Shown: positions 1 to 12,738 of the stretch, in pieces | Layout of the letters: each line of letters begins with the position of its first letter | How positions within the stretch are numbered: position 1 is the stretch's first letter | NCBI GenBank assembly: GCA_012295275.1 | Contig: CM022665.1 | Location: 5,622,901-5,686,900, forward strand | Reading direction: 5' to 3' | Length of the DNA stretch: 64,000 nt | Origin: Chrysomallon squamiferum | Taxonomy: Eukaryota; Mollusca; Gastropoda; Neomphalida; Peltospiridae | The notes under the pieces: model-generated | Told to the model about the DNA's origin: nothing | The model's database searches: none | Seen by the model: only the letters and a program-made list of their open reading frames with translations | Translations under genes and position numbers: made by a program

Positions 1-821
1 GAATGTCAGAGGTATACTTTTACAGAACATACATAATTTAGATCAATACAGTTGTTTGTTTTTTCATTCTTTACGAATGTCTCTTTTTTTTTTTTTTTTT
101 TTAAGTTTTTCTTTTTTCTTTCTTTCTTTAGTATTATTATTATCATTATTATTTTGTGTATGTATGTATGGGTGTGTCTTTTTATATATACTTATAATAT
201 GTATATATATATATATATATATGAATGTATATATATATATTTATGTTGTTATGTTTTTAAATAAAAACAATTTTTTTTTTTTTTTTTTTAACTAACATCA
301 GAGAAAAACTGGTATACAAGAAGTAAATTCTATTGATATTTTATGTTAATTAAATCCATTTTCCTGTACATACTTTCAGCTTAAAAAGTCCAATATTGAT
401 ATACTAAATGAAGTAAATGGTTGTTGTGTTGTATTTGAAAGTAAAATGAGTTTTGTTCAGATGAGAATATCAAATGTTAATTTAATGTTTTCTAAAGTAA
501 AACAGGTTATTTCAGATGATAAAAAAAAAAAAAAAATAAAGTTATTTTATTTGCTGTCTAAAGTAAAATATTTTTTTGTTGTTGTTTTGTTCAGGGATTG
601 TTGTTGGTTTTGATTTTTGATTTTATTTTTGAGCTGAAAATAATAAGATTTCTTTATTGTTTTTTTTTTTTTTTTTTTGTGTTTTATAGCAGTTTTTTAG
701 TGTATTTATAGCTGAGTGTTATATTCCTTTCATTCTTACTGAATTTATTTAATTATCATTCATAATTGAACACTATACAGATAAGTAATTATCACATCTA
801 GATTTTATTTTAAATTTAAAA

Positions 822-852
<31 letters not shown>

Positions 853-2057
853 TCGTGTTTAAAGAATATACAAGTGGTGCGAACACAAAATACTGAAACA
901 AAAAATCTATTTTAAACAGATTAAAAATTATTTTTTACATAACAGATAAAAAAATATATATATTAATTTTTTTTTTTTAAAGTATTTGATCAGATAGACA
1001 GACTGACCACAAACTAACCAGTGACAGTTACCTGAACAAATTATCATTTCTACCTGTACATGTATACACAAGCAGGTGTTAAAGGTGAGTGACCTCTTTG
1101 TTTAATGCAGATAAGTGACATATTGGCTGCAGGTTTGTACAGGTCTGGGATAAACAAAGGGTGTATTGGAATTTGACAGTACATTATTAATCTGCACTAA
1201 TTGAATATACAATCTATAATGCATGAAGTTATTCAGGTAGAAAATGCAGGTGTAAAGAATCTAAGCTATCATAATATTTATTGATACCAGTATTTCATAA
1301 ACAGGTATAATTAATTAGTTTTATTTTCCTTTCCTGATTATGCTTTTAGTATTTAATAAACACCATTTCAGAATCAACAGTTTTATACACACACACACAC
1401 ACACAGACAGACAAACAGACAAAATATATACTTTAACATTTGCAAGTGCAACAATATAATGTAAAAGTATTTGATAATAGCTTATATATTAATAGTCACA
1501 GCAACAACAGAAGCTGCAGTAGGAGTGGTAGTAGTCAAAAATAATATCAGGTATAGTAGTAGTAGTAGTTGTAGTAGTATTAGAAATGGTAGTGGTAATA
1601 AAAGCAGTAGCAGTACTATTACTAGTAGCAGTAATAACAGTAGTATAATTAATAGCTAGTAATTCTAGTATTTGTAGTAGACTAGATGCAATAGAAAAAG
1701 TAATAGCAGCAGGATTATTAACACAACAAAAGCTTCAAAGCTTCCAACACATCAAGCCACCACTACATAATTTAGCAAGGCTCTTTTCAAATGGGATTAA
1801 TTATTGATTGCACATGAAAAAATCTCAGGTGCGCAAATGAATACGTGGAAACAATGCAGAGATGGTCAGGAAACATGATCACTGCTGGTGGATTAGAACG
1901 ACAGAATCTACCTGCACAGGTAACATGCAGCGGCTTGATTCAACAGGTGACAACTTGTCTTGCTAACGATTAGGAGAGAAATCTTCGCAAGCAGTGAATC
2001 ACTGGCACAGGAAAGGTAGTTTCGAGATAACATGCCAGTGTTTCCTGTGATGATACA

Positions 2058-2335
2058 AATGGCTTTAGCAAACTGGTAGAGCACAGACCTGAGGTGTCAT
2101 AGGTTATATGATCAATTCTTCCCAGTACAGCTGTTGAGAATATTTATCCAATTCCAACCACTTCTCAATGCAGTAGTATATGCTTTCCTTTCAATGGGAG
2201 GGTGCATGTAAAAGATATCTTGCTGCTAAATGATAAAAACACGAACCACAACCTCTGACAACCTAACTGTCAGGCACTGGTTGGAACGTGAAATAACCTA
2301 AAACAGTGCTCATCATTCCTTTGCATTAAGTCTAA
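2058..2335 (+). mobile_element. tRNA-derived SINE fragment of molluscan type
   Basis: The head has an A-box-like TAGCAAACTGGTAGAGCACA and a weak B box. A body follows with TATGCTTTCCTTTCAATGGG and GTGCATGTAAAAGATATCTT, which I recognise as a SINE body widespread in gastropod and bivalve genomes. From 2268 a second fragment runs in the opposite orientation (GGCACTGGTTGGAACGTGAA). Both are diverged. Confidence 0.65.
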
Positions 2336-3071
2336 GCGTTTTTTATTCTGACTTGGAGGTGATATTAATTACTATGTTACAAATCATTTTGATTTGTTAT
2401 AAAAAATTGTTTAGAAAATTTAAAAAATTCATTACAATTACATGCCCTAACAAGTAAAAGAAATACAAGTATGTGTATCTTTATTGTTTTGCTGACGTTT
2501 TTTTTATTTATTTTTTTTGTCCCTTCTTTACATGATTTGTTGTGTGTGGTAACAATAACAATAACATTTACACAAAAATTAATTTATTATGTTGTATTTT
2601 ATGAACATTGTTTGTAAAATATATTACAACTGCAGATGAAAAAACTGAAAAAGCAAAGGCATTTTTAATGGCTGTGTTATTTTGGGTCTCATATAGTCTC
2701 AGTGTTTGTTCACACTTCATATCAATTAGAGAAAAAATATTTGGAAAAGAAATATGCTGTCTTTTTAAGAAGTGAAGAAAGATCTTTAAGGAGATATTTT
2801 TGTAAATTGAAAAAAATAAAAAAATAAAAAATATAAAAAAATTATATTTTTCAGGTATTTTTGTTTTGTGACATCAGTATATTTTGAATAAATTTCTTGT
2901 CATTGTGTATTTGACAATTTAAAAAAAAAAAAAAAAAAAAAAATTCTTCATTTTTATTTTTATTATTATGGACTTATACTACTTTTATCAATTAACAGCA
3001 AGAGGATATTTATATTCATCTTCCACCAGAAAATCTGAATTACTACCAATGAAAAAAAAAAAAAAAGGTTA

Positions 3072-3290
3072 TGAGGCACTGGCTGGAATGGAAAATATCT
3101 CACTGGAAGCACCAGGCAGAATTGATTCTGGAACTATAACACCTGACACCAGAACTCAACATTTAAGCTACAACTTGTTCTCCCACCCACACACCATACC
3201 CAGAAACACCATGACCTTTGACACACCCATCATCAGGCACTGTTTGGAACAGGAAATAGCATCAGAAGAGGATCGATCATTGTCTCAAGC
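3072..3290 (-). mobile_element. SINE fragments of the same family
   Basis: The minus strand reads ATTTCCTGTTCCAAACAGTG and then TGTCAAAGGTCATGGTGTTT, matching the body seen in other copies; a second copy of the GGCACTGGCTGGAATGG word starts the block. The 144-codon plus-strand frame across it is an accident of the repeat. Confidence 0.55.
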
Positions 3291-3385
3291 CAGTTTTCTA
3301 ATTGGTGAATTTCAGTTAATAATATACAGAAATATACTGACTATACATAATATATCACGTGCAGTATTATGCCAGCTATATTTAC

Positions 3386-4126
3386 CTTGTCTTCTTTTCT
3401 GACAGCTAAGAGGTCTGTCTTCAGGTTCTGCATTCTGTGGTGTCACAATTTCTGATGAACTGTTGCAAGTTGTTCTTGAGGTGGTGCTGGTTATAACCTC
3501 ACTGGATGCAACACTTGAAACCTCGGTAGTTTCCGGCTGTTGAAGTAATGTTGAAAACTATACATTTGGTTTGTTAACGTCACTTAATTATTTTACAAAA
3601 TTTAAACTATATATATATATATATGTATGTATATATGTATACAAATGCTGTATTAATCCACAAACTGCTGTTTTTACCTGTTCGGTGGTTTGGGAGCTGG
3701 TGGACACTGATCTAGACACAATGTGTCTCTTCCTCTTGATGCATGTATCTGGCACTGAAGTGCAGTTCTCTGATAGAAGACACCTGCAGAAAAAAACATC
3801 CAAAATTGTTTTTGAAAATCTGTGAAATTACAAATCAAGAATTAGGTCATTTGTGCATGAATTTCAGTATAAGGATTAAACCCTTTATCTATATATCAAC
3901 CCAAATATACACAGACAAACATACACTCACAAATATATATATATATATGCACTTATTTATAATGTGGCAAACTGTCAGTAGAATCTGCACACATTAGCAC
4001 CCACAAATTATCTGATGGTTATAAAATAACATCAACTTAAAATGATAAAACAGGCATCTTACTTCTCTCATTATTTTTTTCATTTTTTAAAATCATCTTC
4101 CTGGCTTTTATATAAGACAGCAAAGA

Positions 4127-4157
<31 letters not shown>

Positions 4158-4219
4158 CATGTGTTATGTTTATGTGTATATGTGTAAAATCATCAAAATT
4201 CTAATAATATTGTAAGCAA

Positions 4220-4289
<70 letters not shown>

Positions 4290-6115
4290 TGTATGTAATA
4301 TGGTGCAGCAAAAACAATGAAATTATTAATTAAAAACAATTAAAAATGTAATTAAAAACAAAAGAGATATATTAAAACCAAACAAAGAAATAAAGTTTTT
4401 CATTAATACTAACAGAACATCATCAATTGTGAAATTTTCCACTCCAAAAACCTTCCCCAGAAAATCTTCTTTGCAGTAAACCACTCTGGGATCATTTGGA
4501 TCATAGAGTTTTCGCGATCCAATGTAGTTCTTAAGAAAGAAGCAAATCTGGAATAAAAGAAAACCATTAGTACTACTAATAATAATAATAACATTAACAA
4601 CAACAGTGTGTGTGTGTGGGGGTGTGAAGAACGATAATTTTGAAACAGTATTTGAGGAAAAAACATTGATCTTGTTTATATCATTTATAACGTGTGTTAA
4701 ATTATAAGCAATGATAATAAAGTTATGAATATTTGTATTTATTAAAAAGTCCTTTTTATTATTATTCTTATCATAATTAATTTTTTCAATTTTCTCTTAA
4801 TCCAAGATTAACTGACATTCTCAATAATACTTAAATCTGCATTTTTTTTTTATCCTTTTATCAGTTCAGAATAATTACAAACAATACTTTATTATTGTTT
4901 ACATATCGAGAACTGTGACTTTTTTTATAACCTGAAAGTAAACAAATATCAAATAACCACTGTTTAATTAAATGCTGTAACGTATGCAGCAAAATAGGAC
5001 TCCAGTGTAAATGTTTCAGATTTGAGTGGGATTTTGTCATCCATTTTTCTTCTCTCCGTTTATCAGAACTACTCATAAAATAATCTAACAGAGATGAAGC
5101 ACTGAAAAACCATGACACAGATTTCTGTAGTAAATTCCTCATTTGTGTTAGAGCATTACAGTAAAAAAAATGTTATATAATTTTACACATTAATAACGTA
5201 ACAGATTATGCACACTGTATGAAAAATATGATGTAGTAATAACCATGAAATTATTAAGCAACATAAAAATGTAATTAAAAACAAAACAGATATATCAAAA
5301 CCAAACAAAGAAATAAAGTTTTTCTTTATTACTAACAGGACATTACCACTCCAAAAACCTTTCCCAAAATATATTCTTTGCAGTAAACCATTCTGGGATC
5401 ATTTCGACAATAGATTACATACAGAATATGTAATACCTGTGAATGTTGCACTGGGAATTTTTTTTAAGCATTATTAAATTAACAGCATACTGAACCAATA
5501 CATATGTAGAGACTTCATTGTATTTCATGAAATGAAGTCTGGGAGACACTAATTTACAAAAATATATAGACTGATATAATTGATAAAACACAGAAGCAAA
5601 TATCCCTGTAACAGATTTCATATTAGTTAATGTATCTATTAAACATTTCAAAACCTGTTTAATATATGTAATGTTAAAAACGAGAGAGAGAGAAATCAAA
5701 AATAAACTGTTTACCTCTTTCCTGGTGAAGACTTCACCTCTTGCTCCTGCTTGTTTCAGAATAAACAAAAAGTCCTGTTTTGGCCTAACCTGAAACAAAA
5801 TGGACAAGAAGCACTGAATATTAGAATACTGTTAACAAGTCTCAACTGAAAATGGTTTTTTTTTTTTTTTCAGTTTTTTTCAATTTTTTTTTTTTTTTTT
5901 GTTTTTTCTAATTTTAAACAAATACATACTGGGAACTCTACTACTAAAAATTCCAGTACATAATAAATCTATAGAATAAAACTGAAAAATCACTGAAAAT
6001 ACATCATGGAATATATAATCATTGTAAGTAAATGTTCTAAGAGCCAAGTCAAAGTTATTCTAGCAATCTTTCCCTTTAAAATTACCAAAATGTATGTTAT
6101 AATTAGCATCATCTA

Positions 6116-6149
<34 letters not shown>

Positions 6150-6159
6150 ATTATTATAA

Positions 6160-6201
<42 letters not shown>

Positions 6202-8668
6202 CTCATTTTTTTTTTTTTTTTTTTTTTTTTATTATTATTTATTCATCTTAATTTTAAATTAATATAAGCTACAACTGTTTCCTAACTTTTGAAAATGGCT
6301 ACCTATCCCTTGTCTGTCCTGTACAGAGGAAAGGTCAGAACTGGGATTGGTGAAGTTTTAATGAGTCAGAAGACAGGTTCTGAGTACAGGAAAGACGTGT
6401 TGTATATGGATTGTAGTATTTAGAAATTTCAAAACCAACTGAAGCTTTGCACCTTTATTAGTCACACATAATATCTTACTGTTTGAACATGGATTTTTTT
6501 AAAAAATCTTTTCAAAATAACAGGAATACAAAAGAATATAATTCATGCCAGACAGACTTCAATATGCACTGTCTGACTGACATGATATGAGAAATACATG
6601 TTTTAATTATGAAGACTCTTTTATGATTCAAAGCCATTACAAATTAGTTGGGTTTTTTATTTTTTTATTTTTTATATAGAATAATTAATTAATTTATTCC
6701 ACATAAAACATGTAAATTTATCAGATTTAACAATTCGACATAAAACACTGTAAATAGTGGAAAATAAATCGTGCTCAATATGAACTCACTTTTTAACAAA
6801 AATCCAGTACCGCAGTAGACTACAACATATAGAAATCTGAGGCAAATACCAGTAACTATAAAACCTAGGGCTATCAGTGAGTTGTGTTGGATAGCCAGAA
6901 CTTTACAAAAAAGAACTCAATATCATTACAGTTAAACCTGTCAAGTTTCTTTTCTACAATTCATACCTAATTTTCAAAAGGCTGGGCTGTACTTACCACT
7001 ATATTTGAATTAAACATTTTCAAAAACCTCCAGAACAAACAGTGAGCAACAACTACTAAAAATCATCAAACTAAAGTTTTATTTGAGAAATATCCCATTA
7101 CCAAGCAAAGACTGTCTCTGCTTCTAATATGACTATCAAGGCAGGACTTACCACAACATTTGAAAATAAACATTATCAAGTTAATGTTATGGAATAACCC
7201 ATTTTACAAAACAAGGGACAAACATTCTACTGTCAGTACATGGCAATCAAGAGACCACATTTACCATCAACTTTTCAATAAACATTATCAAACTAAAGTA
7301 TAACAAACAAATCACTATTCAAACAGTATCTGACTCTATTGCCTAAACAAGTCAATCATAGCAGCACATACCCACAACATTCGAAACAACCATAGTTATT
7401 CCACTACCCAAACATGGGACCAACTGCCAATGCATGTCAATAATTACATGGCAAAAGTTCTGCTCAATACAAAATACACATTAAGTAAATATTTCTCTCA
7501 CTGCTACAATAACAGTGTGTATAATTTATGGATGAGTGACTGTGACTTTCTTTCTTGTGGTGTTTGTTGACATACCACTTACCCATGTTATTAAAGCACT
7601 CACGTGTTTGATCATTTGTTGTGAAGTCATTACGGGATTTTAACACTTGGTGGGAACATGAACTAAACGTGGACACACAGGACTATTCCATAAATAAAAA
7701 CAGTGGGAGGATCGAAGACATAAAATGTACAATAGAATTTTTCTCAGATTTCCCCTTGCTGTTCTTCCTTTTTTCTTTTATTTATTTATTTATTTTTTAT
7801 TTTTATTTTTTTTTTATTTTTTTTTTTTTTTTTGTACTAAAGATTTATGCTTAAAGACAAAAAAAAACAAAAAAACAAAAAACAAATGTAATTCAATTTG
7901 TCTGTACTGTTAAAATAAATAAATAAATAACATTTATAATAATAATAAATTAAACTTAACAATAATTATAATAATAAATAAATATCAATAATAATAAAAA
8001 TAATGGTTACTGGTTATAAAGGGAAATATCCTAACACGCAAACCATGAAAAACAGATCCTGAAAGTTCATTATGTCTTAGTCGAGCACTCTAACCTCTGA
8101 GCTAAACTACTCCCCATTTAAAAACCAGCCATTTTTAAGTCAAATTTAACAGATTTTTACAAACCAAATATATAGGAGAAATAAAGCCACAAACAAACTA
8201 GTCATCTCTTATTAACTTTTTACTAGTATTATAATTGCTTGTTTGTTCTGAAAAAAAAAAAAAAAAAAAAAAAATCATTGATTTTACATCAAATTAGTTT
8301 CAAATTAAAACAAAGCAATAAAAATATGAAAATATTAAAAAAATAAAAATAAAAAAATAAAAAAATAACACAAAAGAACTAACAATTATTTCTACAGCCA
8401 CATCCATTTGCACACATCAATAAAATAACAAAAACACAAGGATCTAAACCATTAATTCCAGTACAAGTATGTGCATGAATCTCTGCTTTTATTTAATCAA
8501 GAAAACTTGATAAAATAATTTTGTTAGAGAACTGAACCTGAACTTAGAAAGCATTTGTGAGAATGAACAATCAGATACAACTGTGAGAAAAAATAAAAAT
8601 AAATAACAATAAATAACATTAAATAAACAAACAAACAACAATCACAACAGTAATTTATAATAATAATA

Positions 8669-8700
<32 letters not shown>

Positions 8701-9789
8701 CAACACCACCAAAGACAGTGAGTAGCCAACTGATAGACCAACAGACAAGTCCAGACAGAGATACAGACAGAAATGCAGTAAATCTACACTGAATTAATCT
8801 TATCACTATAAAACTATTATATATCTAAAGGAATATTAGAGATGCATATACTGAATTTGGCTGAAGTAAAACAATTCATTTCAGTCTTCAGATATTGGCA
8901 TTGTCAATTTCTTTTAGTCATTACTAATATACAAATTATAACTTATATATATAAAAAATAAAAAAAATAAAAATAAAAGAAGAAAAACAAAATTATATTA
9001 CATTTTTTTATTTCTTTCTTTATTTCTTTTTTTAAAATAATTTCAAGACAAAAATTGAGGAATACTAATTAGAACTAAATTATGAAATATCCAATACATC
9101 TAATTAAAGTGTGGGTCTTTGTCATCGAAGCTGAAATAAACAGGAGAAGAATTTGTGTAATCAAATTAATTCAAAAGACTGAGCAGAAGTTTCTCTGAGC
9201 TGTGACAAAATGAAAACAAACAATATTCACTGAAGTTGCAAGCCTGAACAGTTATTTGTCCAAGTCAGGGATATTTATTTGTTCTACCAGTACAAATATA
9301 AGTACCTTATTTGTACAAAAGATTTCTATTCAGGCTGTAAATATATCAGGTGAAACAGTTTTCCATAATCTGAAGTTATTAAGGTGTAATGTGTGTACAT
9401 GTACCAGTATGTCACATAGATGTGAATCAATAGCAGTTCTTTCATTTTAGTATATCACATCCATATACAAGTAAAATACAAAAAATTACAAATAATATTA
9501 AATATTTCTATTTATGAAGTATAACCATACACACAGTTTTATATTATTTTAACTTAACAACTATATCCCATCTACTATTACATTTTTATATGTCCGTATA
9601 AATTATCCTGGTTACTTTAAGCAAAAATATGTTCCCTAGTATATATCTGCCATTTACTTTTTTTATATCCCAGTGTAGAAATGGTATAATTATAAACAAA
9701 CAAGTCAGAAATTTAGTGGACAGAAGTGTTAGACCTAAAACAACTTCGGCATATAACTGAGGAGTCATATGTCTGCATAAATCAGTTTT

Positions 9790-9823
<34 letters not shown>

Positions 9824-12265
9824 GATGAAGATTAGTCACAGAAAAGAGATTTTTCATGGCTTACACTTCTGTTATGCCCTGGTAGGAAGTGAGCAATGTT
9901 GTTGTAGTTAGTGTATGATTTAAAAAAACAAAACATTTTAACAAAATTCTCAAAATAATTTTAGAAAATGGTTATATGATATCATTCACTGGATTAAGGG
10001 CCATGCAGATAAGGAGAGATTGCATCCACTGCTGTCACATAATGAACTGCTCCTTTTCAGTAGGAGTGAGGGATATTTTATTTGTATCTTATATATATAT
10101 ATATAAAGCAATTCTTTTAAAACAATGCTAACATTCTATCACAGGTAACATCAACTGCAAACTTGGCTGTCGGATTAAGTACAAGGATTACTAACATACT
10201 ACAAATGAATAATTTAATATCTACAAGAGATAATAGCATAGATAAATATATAAACAGTTAAGGGCAAACAAAGGAGAGAGATGATTTTTAGTAGATTTCC
10301 AATATTTCCACTTGTAAATTTTTAATGAGTAGAAAACTATTAAGGTATGTCTGTCATAGACAGATAACTATTCAATATGCCTGTCACAGACAGATAACTA
10401 TTCAAGTATGCCTGTCACACTCATAGACAGATAATATTCAAGTATGCCTGTCACAGACAGATAACTATTCAAGTATGCCTGTCATACTCATAGACAGATA
10501 ACTATCCAATATGCCTGTCATACTCATAGACAGATAACTATCCAATATGCCTGTCATAGACAGATAATATTCAAGTATGCCTGTCACAGACAGATAACTA
10601 TTCAAGTATGCCTGTCACAGACAAATAACTATTCAAGTATGCCTGTCATAGACAGATAACTAACTATACAAGTATGCCTGTCACAGACAGATAACTATAC
10701 AAATATGCCTGTCATAGACAAATAACTATACAAGTATGCCTGTCATAGACAAATAACTATACAAGTATGCCTGTCACAGACAAATAACTATACAAGTATG
10801 CCTGTCATACTCATAGACAGATAACTATCCAATATGCCTGTCATAGACAGATAACTATTCAAGTATGCCTGCCATAGACATTTAACTATTCAATATGCCT
10901 GTCATAGACAGATAACTAACTATTCAAGTATGCCTGTCATACTCATAGACAGATAATATTCAAGTATGCCTCTCAGACAGATAATATTCAAGTATGCCTG
11001 CCATAGACATTTAACTATCCAATATGCCTGCCATAGACATTTAACTATCCAATATGCCTGTCATAGACAGATAACTAACTATTCAAGTATGCCTGTCATA
11101 CTCATAGACAAATAATATTCAAGTATGCCTCTCAGACATAATATTCAAGTATGCCTCTCAGACATAATATTCAAGTATGCTTGTTATGATCAGATGACAA
11201 GACAGGATCGCCTGTTATGGACAGAGAACTATTCAAAAACGGTTTAAATGTCTTTCATAGATAAAACATCTGATTTAATGGCCAGAAAAGTTCCATCCAA
11301 GTAATGCTTTAAAAACAAATACATATACAGATTTTGAAATTAACCAGAATATGATTAAAAAATGTTGTGAGATAATTTATCTATATGTAAGCTGTGTTTT
11401 CTTCGCACTTTAGTATTAATGGAATTACAAGATCACTGATGTTTCAAAACATCAACACTGCAAAAACAGACTAAAATTTAAACAGTGAAAAGAAAGCAGA
11501 CATGAAGAATTTTAATCCTACACAGCCGAACTGGAGGTTTCACATACCTGCACCCATGTACCCACAAATCCATATATCACGAAGAAAGAAAGAACAGTGA
11601 AAGAAAACAAAAAATTAAAATTAAAAATTATGGGAAATCAGTTGGCATACATACAAGGAGCGATTAGGTAAATACACTCTCGTTACAGCTATAATACCAA
11701 ATACTTCTATTACAATAAAACATTTGATCTGCACATTACTGAAATAAATAATCCTAAAACTAACTTCCATACAAATTTCAATAAAATACATCCTTTGTGC
11801 CAAGAACCTCCTACTCGAAAAACAAATCCTACACACAGTCTTACGTTCTTACATAATTCTATTATCAAATTTACATCTACCACCTTATACCTGTTTATGC
11901 TAGAAGAAGGAGAAAAAATTAAACTTCAAAAGTACTCAAGTAAATCAGCAGACAATCAAAACAAGATTATCAAGATAACAATGGATTCTGAGATAATCTA
12001 ACAATAAAATCCATACAATCAATACGTACGAATAGTCCATTCAAGTCATGTCACGTTTTGAGGCAAGTTTGCTTTATTGCAAAACCAACAAAAACGGAGA
12101 TTTAAATTCCCAAGCATTTAAACTTTTTCTTTTATATGCAAACAACAAACACAGAACACATGCACATACATACATACATACATGCAGACACATACATAGA
12201 TACAAAGACGCACATACACACACAAATTTACATACATACCAACCCAAACACATGCACACATGTAC

Positions 12266-12298
<33 letters not shown>

Positions 12299-12691
12299 TA
12301 CATATTTTCTTCTTTCTTTTTCTTATTCTTCTTAAGAATTATAAAAAAAAAAAAAAATTAAAAAAAAATTAAAAAATTCTCTATTTAACAAAGTGACAAT
12401 TTTTTCTCTTTTTTTTAAATTTTTTTTTATTTATTATTATTATTTTTTTTCCTTTCCACCCTTTGTGTGGGGTGATTTTTTGTCTGTGTAGTCTGTACTT
12501 GCCCTGGCACTGGTTGCATAAGTCAAATCTGTCTCATACTTATCCAGTGTCGCCTGCCGAGTTCAACATGCTCGGCATTAATGGACATGACTGGAACAGG
12601 CAAAAACTTGCAGATGGAAGGAAAACTCGACATTCCTGTCAGACGTTTGAACAGATGCCAAGATATTGATTCACGTTCTCTGTATGTGTAC

Positions 12692-12738
<47 letters not shown>

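Larger units (their letters stand above)
1..3385. other. Noncoding, intron or 3' side of the MDM2-like gene
   Basis: Poly-T, TA and AC microsatellites, a TAG/GTA trinucleotide patch (about 1550-1680) and the SINE fragments listed separately. I found no zinc-finger, acidic or RING exon of MDM2 here, so this is probably intron following the exon ending at 3386. Confidence 0.6.

Noticed and set aside
2968-3402. 144-codon plus-strand open frame
   Set aside because: It starts in poly-A flanked DNA and runs through diverged SINE fragments and antisense to an MDM2 exon edge; no protein-like pattern.
5415-5807. 130-codon minus-strand frame as a single-exon gene
   Set aside because: Only its first part (5789-5715) is coding, as an MDM2 exon with its own splice sites; the rest reads into intron.
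10341-11190. Regular short repeats with spacers resembling a CRISPR array
   Set aside because: Units are tandem with no unique spacers, unit length varies, and the window is a eukaryotic genome with introns.
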